From Porites lobata (lineage: Eukaryota; Cnidaria; Anthozoa; Scleractinia; Poritidae): 64,000 nucleotides of DNA. This document shows, in pieces, positions 24,220 to 33,890 of this stretch. The stretch spans positions 102,501-166,500 of the forward strand of contig CALNXK010000378.1 in assembly GCA_942486035.1 (NCBI GenBank), written 5' to 3'. A program made the position numbers and the translations under genes. The stretch's first letter is position 1; each line of letters starts with the position of its first letter. The notes beneath the pieces are model-generated. The model saw only the letters and a list, made by a program, of their open reading frames with translations. It did not search any database and was not told the origin of the DNA.

Positions 24220-24680
24220 ATGTATGTTTTCCTATAAAAATAAACATAATTACTACTTTCGTTTCGGACGAAAAGGACATTGTTAAAAAAAGGTGAAAAC
24301 ATGCCATTTCGCAAAATAGTAATTCTGGCAAAATTACTACTTTGTGAAACGAGTTCTAGTACGGTCAATAAAATGAGAGGTGACAAGGCTCTTGGAAATA
24401 TTGATCACTTTATTGGTGGACACATTTTGTTTTGGACAAAATGACATTTTCTAAATAAAAGTGAAAAAACACCACTTTGCAAAATAGGAATTCTGGCAAA
24501 ATTACTACTTTGCGAAACGAGTTCTAGTACGGTCAATAAAATGAGAGGTGACTAGGCTCTTGGAAACATTGATCATTTTATTGGTGGACACATTTTGTTT
24601 CGGACGAAAAGGGCATATTTGCTAAATAAAGGTGAAAAAACGCCATTTTGCAAAATAGTAATTGTGGCAAAATTACTACT
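24220..24680 (+). repeat. Right-arm tandem array, inverted units
   Basis: The same unit in reverse orientation, with GCAAAATAG phases at 24311, 24479 and 24650. It has fewer and more diverged units than the left arm, for example 168 bp between the first two. Confidence 0.9.
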
Positions 24681-24730
24681 ACTATTACTTCCAAACACAT
24701 TGTCATACTGTTGTCTTAAACTGTGTTTAG

Positions 24731-24824
24731 GTAGGCTCGATTTCCACCGTCTCCCGGGTCCGGTCTTTGATCGGAGGATGAGTGTGGGCTCATTTTCCCG
24801 AACAGCGGCTGGTAATCGAGCCTA
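24731..24824. mobile_element. 94-bp MITE nested in foldback right arm
   Basis: The segment begins GTAGGCTCGATTTCC and ends GGTAATCGAGCCTA, giving an imperfect TIR around TAGGCTCGATT. It is flanked by TGTTTAG on both sides (24724-24730, 24825-24831). The left arm has the uninterrupted sequence, which proves insertion. Confidence 0.85.
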
Positions 24825-24992
24825 TGTTTAGGATACTAAGCATTTTTTATCCCTACCCCATATATTTCGTTTCGTTTCGTTTCGCAAAATAGAATAAGCC
24901 GATCCATACACATCAATTTCACAACTGATACAAAGATCGCCAACAGAAAAAACTCTCTTCATGAGCTTATTTCAGTTATTTATCAACATAGC

Positions 24993-25430
24993 AATGACCT
25001 GTACTTGTGACCGTGACGTGTATTTCTGTACCTTCCAAATTTCATGTTTCACCTTAATTTGTAACAGTTCTGCTGGATTTACTTGATGATTTAAGCCATA
25101 AACTTAATCCTTTACCATAGCTAGTCTCAAATTTTTAAGCTTAAGTTTAACTTAAGCTACTTAAACATAAGCTTACCTCACAAGACCCGCGCCAGATTTT
25201 TCACGACTTCCCCCATGGCACGTGCGAGAATTTTAAGATCATAAATAAAGCCACAGCTGAAGCCAAGTGTTGACGAGTAAGTAAAAGAACTGCTGAAGTA
25301 CAAATCCGAGTTCCAGAAGTCTAATTATGTTACTTTTGATCTAATTTACTACACACGCGTTCTGTCTGGTCAATAATCCGTCGCCATACTGGTTTCGTTG
25401 GTTTCGTTTAGAACCCAGTCTCTCGATTAT
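24993..25430 (+). repeat. Direct duplication, copy 1
   Basis: About 430 bp, including 'cctcacaagacccgcgccag', recur at 26040-26925 with few changes. This copy lacks the insertion found in copy 2 and serves as the empty site. It carries an extra 'acagctgaagcc' near 25254. Confidence 0.9.
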
Positions 25431-26039
25431 AATCCATTCATATACCATGTGCAAAATGACTGAGCTTGATAACGAATGGTCGGCTTCTCTGTTCGTGATG
25501 GTTTGAGTAAAGTAAGAAGTCACTCAAACATTTACAAGTGGTTTGAGGCATTCGCAAATGATTCAATGTGATGTCAAATGATTTAATCGAGAGGCAAATG
25601 GTTTAAGGCATACACAAATAATTTAATGTGATGTCGAATGATTGTCAAATGATTGTATAAATAAAGTTATCCTATCTATCCTTCTATCTGAGGGCTGGTC
25701 GTTCATTTGATGTGAAGGGGGCAGGGGGTAGCTATTTTGAGAAAGCTGAGATTATTTTAAAGCTTCCCCCCAAATTCATCCTAGCTTTTTAGAAAAGACC
25801 CCAACTCATTCTCTCTTGCCCCCCCTATAAATTTTACATTTTGTGAATGTGACTCCCCCCACCTCCCCCGCATATTCTAGCTATAAATCGTGCTGAGGCT
25901 CACTGTGTAGTACCTTTTTAAATAAGATGATGACAGACAAATCCTGCTGTTTTATCCAAGACAAAAATATAGACATAAATAACAAAACAGCAGAGAGAAA
26001 AGCAACTTGAGGTTTCCTGATATTTCGGAAGTCGTGTGT

Positions 26040-26925
26040 GAGATTGACCTGCACTTGTAACCGCATGACGTGTATTCTTATACCTGCCAACTCTCACGCC
26101 TTCGGGTTGAAAACTTCGATCTCACGCCGGCTCACGCTTGTGGGCCAATTTCTCACGCCTGATTGAAAAATGTGAGTTGTTGCCGTCTTGCTTGACACAA
26201 TTTCCAAAAATATGTTAACTCAGACCCATGTAACTGGGGAACGAAAACCATGTGTAAAATGAATAAATGACAATACCTTCCTCGCGATCTCTGATTTTTG
26301 AAGTGAAACCCACTGGGAGCGAGCTCCCGTTTATAGGCGTCCTAAGACTGGGACTGGGATAACTTCGCCTTCGGCAGACTTCGGACGTCTTCGGAAGACT
26401 TCGGACTTCTTCGGAAGACTTCGGGATTCTTCTGGAATCTTCGGAAATGATCGTGTCGTCTTCAAAAATCCCAGCACTCCCAGGATAAAAATCTCACGCT
26501 TATATCTCAGAAAAAGTTGGCAGGTATATATTCTGTACCTGTCAAATTTCATGTTTCACCTTAATTTGTACAGATCTGCTTGATTTACTTGATGATTTAA
26601 GCCATAAACTTAATCCTTTACCATACTCTTAAATTTAAGCTTAAGTTTAACTTAAGCTACTTAAACATAAGCTTACCTCACAAGACCGGCGCCAGATTTT
26701 TCACGACTTCCCCCATGGCACGTGCGAGAATTTTAAGATCATAAATAAAGCCAAGTGTTGACGAGTAAGTAAAAGAACTGCTGAAGCACAAATCCGAGTT
26801 CCAGAAGTCTAATTATGTTACTTTTGATCTAGTTTACTACACACGTGTTCTGTCTGGTCAGTAATCCGTCAGCACATTCGTTTCGGAGCTAGGTTTCGTT
26901 TCGTTTAGAACCCAGTCTCTCGATT
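26040..26925 (+). repeat. Direct duplication, copy 2, interrupted
   Basis: Second copy of 24993-25430, split by the 450-bp insertion at 26079-26528. The 25431-26039 spacer has repeated 'aaatgatt' words and C-rich tracts but no gene. Confidence 0.9.
26079..26528. mobile_element. 450-bp TIR element, 6-bp TSD
   Basis: Starts TATACCTGCCAACTCTC and ends GTTGGCAGGTATA; flanked by TATTCT (26073-26078, 26529-26534). Copy 1 of the direct duplication lacks it. The interior has CTCACGC words and a tandem GACTTCGGA array near 26370-26425. The minus-strand open frame here is part of the repeat. Confidence 0.85.
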
Positions 26926-28347
26926 GACCCGTGCATTTCGCGCGCGGGCTTTCGCAGTACTCGTAAAACGCGCTCAATAGAGTCAGGAGAAAAATGGTTT
27001 TCATACCTATTACTTGTTCAGGAACTTTCGCGATTTATGGGTGAGGTAAATAGTAAATCTTACTTCTAACAGTGACAAGTTCTCTGATCTGAGTAATGAA
27101 ACCAGCACAGTGTGGAATGTGAGTGCTGAAACCCATCTGAGATTATGGAACGCAAAATATGGTTCGCGCATGCTCGGGAATCGAAGCGCGATCTTTAATG
27201 TGAAAGTAATCCACTACAATTGGGAGCCTTTAAGTGAAATAGGCAGGCTATCTCTCATTAGCATTGAATTAAACCTATTCCAGGAGCTAGAGTCCGTGGT
27301 TCATTGAGTCAGACGGCTAAACCATGATGATTGGTTTGTCGCTGTGGACTTGCTGATATTTCATATTTTGATGATCCCTAATAAGGACGCCCTTGGGTCG
27401 AGACCGAGTGATATGGCTTTGCTCATGCGTTAGGTACTGCCCAGGAACGCAACTAGATACCTTCTGATCTTTTCCAGTAACGGTGTAGTTCCATCGAAAT
27501 AATTGTACCATCGCGTGTGATACTCGCGCACAATTTTGATGAGGGCGCCGCCCAAAGAATAAACAAACAAAATGGTGTTGGAAATAACCTTCATGTGAGG
27601 ACAATAAATTCCATTTTCTGTCACTATTTTCAGGAGAACCTTAAGCAGGGACGTTTTTGAGCGACGTACGTCAACCGGAAGTGGACTTTTAGAACTCTTG
27701 AGCCGTGATTTTGAACAAATTTGGGAGCAAATTGTTTCTTTAAGAGTAAAAACACTTAGCAATACAAATTTGGTGGTGCAAAGGCATATTAAAAAGAAAA
27801 AGGCTTACTTCTGGTTGACAAGCGTTGTTCAAAAACGTCGCTGCTTAAACACCCTATTAACTTCGAATGTGATGACTATGAATGGGACTCCGATTATGGT
27901 AATCACCGGAGTGAGATTGTTATTGTTTTTGATTTGTATGAAGGTCACTGGGGCGTGATTTTTGAATAAAAATTCAGGGAAATATAGTGACGTTCATCCC
28001 TAAAGGTTTGACAACCAGGTATAAAAAGAGTACAAAGCGACATATTGAGTTAGGAGAATTCCCCCTCCCCCTCGGGAGGCCGAGCCCGCAATACAAGGAA
28101 CTAAGATCTGAAGAGGGTGTAGATTGAGAAACCATTGGTCGACTTTAGTCTTATGTTCTCACAAAAACAGGCAAATATCAAGAAAGCACTTTCATTTAAT
28201 TAATAAGCAATATGGGATGTGTATTTACAGACTGAAGTAATAAAAAATACTAGCAAGTAATGGAAACATCTGACTGAAAACAGGCAAACCAACCAATTAA
28301 TCCTCTAACTACCATAGCGACAATTAGCTAGAGACGGTTTCATCTCC
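26926..28347. other. No supported gene
   Basis: Two overlapping open frames of 65-110 codons lie at 27110-27760 on opposite strands, without conserved motifs or matched splice sites. I see no confident gene. Confidence 0.4.
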
Positions 28348-28353
28348 GGCACA

Positions 28354-28924
28354 CATGGTTCGTACAACTCCAGACAAACACATTTCCAAGGACTTGCCAA
28401 GGATTTTTCAAGGACAAATTTCAGTTTTCAAGGACTAAGATTTATTTAATAAATCGACATTCTTTAACCCCCTCTGATCACCTTATTCGCAAAAACACGT
28501 CATGGAACCATTTACCTATTTTACTTCTTCAGCCATCATTGATCACGATATTTTTACTACTTTTCCGCAACGAGGCTTTGCAAAATGACTGTGTATGACT
28601 CAGTTGTAATTGCATCTGAGGTACAGAAATAGCATTTGAAATAAAGAAACAGAAATAAAATATTGTTCGTGCACAAAATGTCTTAACGTTACCCGTGAGT
28701 TTCACAGGTTCTTATACCGAGGATGAGCCAAATGTTCCTCGGCAAAATAATCTAATTTAACAGAAAAAAGTTGTCCGGCGTAAACAAGGTTGTGAATTTC
28801 AAAGACGTTTCAAGACAAGACCTAAAAAAGAAATCAAGTACTTTTCAAGGACCTAAACCGAATTCAAGGACTTTTCAAGACGACTAGTAAAATTCAAGAC
28901 CTTTTCAAGATTGTACGAACCATG
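28354..28924. mobile_element. TIR element with CAAGGAC arrays, 6-bp TSD
   Basis: Begins CATGGTTCGTACAA and ends with its complement TTGTACGAACCATG apart from spacing, flanked by GGCACA (28348-28353, 28925-28930). Both ends carry tandem CAAGGACTTTT-like words. No coding sequence. A fragment with the same words lies at 9575-9640. Confidence 0.85.
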
Positions 28925-28930
28925 GGCACA

Positions 28931-30840
28931 GAAACAGACCTCATTCATTATTTCACTACGATGCCCGTCATCTTTGCACGCGCTTTACTGCCGTGAGGAT
29001 TGATCGGATAACAGCAATGTCACGTGGTATTTCAGGGGGTAAAACGGTCGAGTTTGTTTATTCTCTCAAAACCAAACGATGATGCGAAATGCATGGTTCG
29101 AGTTTCGTCAAGTTTTACGTCATTATTGATTGCTGTGTTGACATCTGGGTGCCTAACCCTAACTAAACAATACTAAAACAATTGAAAGAATGGCATGTCA
29201 CTGTTTCCTGCGACCAATTAGGAGACACCTTCCGAGCAGCTCCTACACTACTCCTTTTGTCCTGTGACCTGTGATCATGTGTTCTGTACCTGCCACATCT
29301 ACAGTCGCCATTGCATCCAAAGAAGTAACAATGATCATTTCCACCCATAATTTGCCATTATCGTCTTTAAGATGAAAAATTATAAATTTTCTGCGATCGC
29401 GCGACCGCGACCCTGAGAAACCACGTGACGTCGCTTTAATCCCACCAGTAACGTGACGCGAAAGACTTGTCACGTGACCTCCAGCGCTGAGAGGTTCGCG
29501 GTAAACTCGGATCTAAAACTCGATACTGTCAAACACAAAGGATCGTGGAACAGAAAATTACAAAATGACTTGAAATCCGCTAAAATGTAACCTCGTTCCT
29601 ACAGGGCTAGATCTTAATTTTCAGTTCAATGGCAAAGCTTTGCTTGTAAGAATTTTTCTACTAGCAAAAGCAGTAAATTCACAGGCTATTGTTTGTCTTC
29701 GAGGTCGAAAACCATCTAAAAAATGTGGGGTTTCTTAGACAGTATAGAAGGATAAAGCTGAAAAACCCGGCTTACTCACATAGTGGAACCGAGTATAAAT
29801 CACGGTGCCGAGCTAAAATGTACATTGTAATATTGTAATAAAACAAATGAGCAGTGACTGACATGCCACCCGTTCCTCTCGTACAATCAGTCAATGTATG
29901 CATTGGTTTTTAGCCAAAAAATGGTAAAGATTCTTCAACAACGATCATCTTCTCTCTCAAATTTCCACTCGAGAAATGCTTACTCGCCAATTATTGCTAG
30001 AGGATTTTCTTTTGACTGGCAACTTCGGAAAACCACTCGGTTTTTGCGAGTTTGCGAGTGCTAATATCGAGCCCTGTAACCCTGGGAGGCCTGCTTTGCG
30101 CAAGTGGTGAAACACGATTCTTGAACGCTTCCGAGTTTTCTTCTGTTTTTGGGAAGTGGATTTGTGATTTTTCTGTTTCAGTTCGCCACTCGAAGTCTAA
30201 TTTATTGAGTACCACGACTCTCTCAACTCTTTCAGTTACCGCAAAACGCATTTGGCCATTTCCGAGTTCCAAAAACTCTCACTTTCGAAACGAGGCCAAG
30301 TTCAAAACCTTTCTTGTGAAAATAAAGTTTATTTGTATGAGAATAAAAAATTATTTTCATATCAATGGCTTTACACTTAGCCTCGCTTTGAAACTGAGGC
30401 TTGAAAATGACCGATTGAAGACAAAAATCTGAAAGTCGTCAAAATAACCTCAGGACCTTGTTTTCAAACAGAAACTGCTGTTATTATAGTTTAGTCGTCA
30501 AGGCTTGACAATTCTTAAGATTGCTGTTTAACTACCACAGTAATTTACATGATAATACAGCAGGAACATCTCTCGCTCTACAAAATAAAAACACAATCAC
30601 AATCACACACAACGTAGTTAACTACACGAAAATAAGGAAATACTCCGTTAAAAGAAAAGGCCTTGAAGCTTAAGTATTTCCAGCCTTAATTTTAAAGATG
30701 CACCCGGTACGTCGGAGGGAAACATATTATATAGAAGAATTTCGTTGGAGTATTTCAGGATTTTAGGGGAATGAATGCAGTGTTCAGTGTTGGAAATCAT
30801 TGTAAGACTTGTAATGTAGAGGCCTTATTATAAACAAAAG
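28931..30840. other. No confident gene; repeat-like exon relic
   Basis: Minus-strand 29240-29470 has an open frame with HLKDDNGKLWVEM and then GGTCACAGG words also seen at 21650. I read it as a repeat that may include captured exon sequence. The opposing 91- and 126-codon frames at 29997-30432 look like chance. Confidence 0.4.
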
Positions 30841-30843
30841 CTT

Positions 30844-31215
30844 CGAGTGTGTTTGATCATCTCCGGCGAACAGAAACACTAAAAATCTTAATAATATTCT
30901 CGTTTAAGATGAAATACAATAAAATACAGTAAATAAATTTAAACAAAGTTTAACAAAATCCCTTCACAAAATCCAAACAATACTTAAAACCATCCACCTC
31001 TTTGAGGTAAATTTGGACGTGTACACATTTGAAAGCCTTCATTTAGGTACAATGGTATTACAGAACATAAACAAAGGATATTTTAAGTGAGCAACATAAA
31101 AAAGGGTGCCGGGTTGACAAAAACTTTGACAAGATGTACAAAATTCAAAACAGGCCGCACGTACCGACTGTAAAGATCATTAAATCAATACTTGGCCTAA
31201 TAAGAAGTACAGTGT
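30844..31215 (-). repeat. Duplicate of the NLR 3' flank lacking the tail exon
   Basis: Positions 30957-31215 align with 33197-33440 (for example 'aatacttaaaac', 'tggacgtgtacacattt', 'acttggcctaataa'), and 30848-30880 aligns with the last-exon boundary near 32970. The 117-nt exon present at 33078-33194 has no counterpart here. This is a partial local duplication or an older relic of a neighbouring NLR. Confidence 0.7.
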
Positions 31216-32640
31216 CTGATGGGCAAATTAAGCCGGGAACTGTGTTCTGCTAAAGGGGTTGAGATAATTTCAAGGTGTGAAACCCTTATATTAGTGACTG
31301 GACTTGCTGCAAAACACTGTAACCATCCGAACTACCTGATGGAGAGTTATCGATCACTCTATCGGAGTTACGAGAACAAAACGAACTCCTTTTTTAAATC
31401 ATAGATAAGGTGTCTGTTTCTAATTTCTTTGCTGATCTACCAATTGTTAAACAAAACTCTTTTTTCAAAAGTCAATAGGTCTACTTGGCACAAAATGTCA
31501 GTGATATCTTAACTAAACAGCTTAAAAAGGGAATCAAGGTGGCGGGGAAATTAACAAAATACCTGTTTTATCCATGTCATGAGCGGGGATTAAACAGTAA
31601 TACGAATTTTCGGAAGCGGGCATTTAACATGAGTGACTGAAGGAAAAGCCTCGTTTCCCAAAGTTTTGTATGGCAGCAGAAGAGAGATGATGCCGCAGAG
31701 AATGACGATTTTAAAACATAGGAGAAACAGAGCAGGAAGGCACAAAACAGGTTGCCCTAGTCTCAAGACACAGAAAGAAAGTGTATGGAACGTCCTACAC
31801 ATGCCTTACAAGGACTTCACAAATCTCGCTTCCCAGGGGGTACTCCGGGTAATTCTCGGTGGGGGTGTGTCGCCTAGTTCTCCAAATCCTGACCCAATTT
31901 CAGACCAAAAAGTGTCACTTTCCACACCCTTTTTCAGACCTGACCTCTAAAAACCACACCCGTTTTAAGACCCGACATTTAGGCAGAAATTATGTCAGAA
32001 TTACAGTCAACCGGCCCTTTATAGCGGACACTATAGGGACCTCAAATTACGTTCCTCATCAGCGAGAGTCCGTGATAGCGGGCGTTTATTTTAGTCAAAC
32101 GTCTGTAATTTGTTTTGCCGGGGAATTTAGTTGCTGTCCGTATTATCGGGGCGTCCGCAAGGCGAGAGTTGACTGTACGTATATTGCTTATATAAGGAAG
32201 TACCCCCCCGGTTTCGCTTAAGATCCCTTGCCTTTACAAGTATACCACACAGACAGTTACTTTTTTGTAAGCGATCTAACCACATTTTTCTACACTGGCT
32301 CCAGAGGTCCGTTCTCAGAAATTAGGTAAGAAAAAAATCCTCGGGCACCCAGGGTAACATTTTACATGAATTTGAAGGAACGCAATCGAGAGTTTCTATT
32401 AACAGGTCCAATGGTTTGAATTTTAAGAAATACAGAATACCAGGTCGGACAGAGCGATTGAAATGGAGCCTAGAACTACACTTTACTAATTCCCTGCTAT
32501 ACGAAGCTTTTAACAAACTACTTGGCCCCGGAAGAGGGGAAATTAGCGGTGTTTTAACACCAAACCAATGTTAAATTCCCTGCTAAGTCCCGGGGGTCGG
32601 GGGGCCTGAGTTTCAAATGACTGATGCATAAACTTAAACA
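31216..32640. other. No gene; dispersed repeat fragments
   Basis: 31840-31990 is repeat-like, with cacaccct/acacccgtttt words. No exon of the NLR gene is needed or seen beyond its stop at 32975; this stretch probably includes its 3' untranslated region. Confidence 0.4.
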
Positions 32641-32715
32641 AACGAAGCTGGTGACTAACCTGTTCCTGTTCAATCTCTTTTTTAGATGATGAATAAGCTC
32701 ATTAATTTAACTGTA
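32640..32715 (-). repeat. Degenerate echo of the NLR tail exon end
   Basis: The minus strand reads GATTGAACAGGAACAG|GTTAGTCAC, resembling the end of exon 7 at 33078 with the same donor. It lacks a phase-compatible acceptor and its frame closes just upstream, so it is a decayed copy. Confidence 0.5.
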
Positions 32716-32974
32716 ACCCGCATATAAGAACCTGCTTGATCTCGTTTGGCCAACCCGGTTCTTATATTGTTGGGTATTAAAGAAGCAAATTTCTTCCAGC
32801 AGGTTATTAAGCCACTAGGTTCTTACACGCGGGTTTTTACTGTATTTTAATACAGTAAAATAATAATAATAATAATAATAACTGAGTTAATTCTTTAAAA
32901 AATTAACTCAGTATCACCAACTCGGAAATCCCCGGTAATGGAGACTTATAAATGAAGGCTCCTGAACGTATTGA

Positions 32975-32980
32975 TTATCT
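32975..32980 (-). CDS. NLR exon 8, last codon and stop
   Basis: After a strong acceptor (TTTTTTTCTCTCCGTCAG) the frame reads AGA TAA, so the protein ends in Arg. The rest of the exon is 3' untranslated. A 12-bp hairpin ACTGAGTTAATT/AATTAACTCAGT lies downstream at 32881-32912. Confidence 0.6.
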   Translation of the reverse strand, partial: R

Positions 32981-33859
32981 CTGACGGAGAGAAAAAAAGA
33001 ACTGTTCACACAAACACCGAAAGTCTTACTAATATTAATAAGTAAACTTTCACAAAAATAGGTGAGTGATGACTAACCTGCTCCTGTTCATGCGCTGATT
33101 CAGGTGATGAATCAGGAAAGAGGTGAGGGTACTCGCTCTTCCAGTAGTTCTCTGATGGCCATTCACCCTCAGGTTTGGGGTTTCCTTCATCATCCTTCAA
33201 CAAAATACAAAACAATACTTAAAACAACCCATCTCCCTTTAATAAAGTGTGGACGTGTAAACATTTGAAAACCTTCCTTTAAAGTACAATGCAATTACAG
33301 TGACCAACGAAAGACAATTGTTTATATGACAACAACTTTGACAAGATGTACTAATTTCAAGAAACAAGCCTCGCGTGCCGAAAGCAAAGATCAGCAGTCG
33401 AAACTTGGCCTATATAATAAAAGGCAGTCTGTGACTGCTTGTGGCTAGTGTTTTAGTTTTGTAAAATATATTGCGATAAAAAAGGAGTGAAATTGTAGGA
33501 AACGATAGTAATTCAGATTGTTTATCCATAAATATAATATCTTTGCTCTAGAACCGTATATATCTAACAAACAACAAAAACAAAACAAATAAGCAAACAA
33601 AACAAAAACGAAAACGAAACAAAAAAGAGAAAGACAGAAGGAAAAAAGAAAGGCTACTGAGCAGGATTCGAACCCGGCACCTTGACAAAAATTATACAAG
33701 CACAAGGTTAATGTTTTAAAAACAACTGACAAACTATTTTTAAGCGTCTTTACAGTTATTTGCTGGGAGAATTTTTTCCTAGCTAGCGAAGATTTTGACT
33801 TCCCTTGCGTGATGATAAGGGATGTGGGGGAGGACCCTCTCTCTCCAGCGTTGCGTGAC

Positions 33860-33890
<31 letters not shown>

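Larger units (their letters stand above)
22391..24900. mobile_element. 2.5-kb foldback element, 9-bp TSD
   Basis: The ends are inverted copies: GCTTATTCTAGTTTGCAAAA at the left and the reverse complement of GGCTTATTCTATTTTGCGAA at the right, continuing through an AAACGAAAC-rich stretch to a shared ATATGGGGTAGGGA. The flanks are an identical 9-bp duplication, GATCCATAC (22382-22390 and 24901-24909). Each arm contains tandem units of about 171 bp. A 9-bp duplication with long repetitive inverted arms suggests a Mutator-like foldback element. No transposase is seen. Confidence 0.9.

Noticed and set aside
22540..24680. CRISPR array, because of regularly spaced repeats
   Set aside because: Units are long (171 bp), adjacent without unique spacers, inverted between arms, and bounded by a transposon target duplication in a eukaryotic genome.
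33652..33700. Functional tRNA gene
   Set aside because: Only the T-arm and 3' acceptor side are recognisable; no matching 5' half or anticodon arm is present. The other tRNA-like hits in the window likewise fail to fold and are called SINEs.
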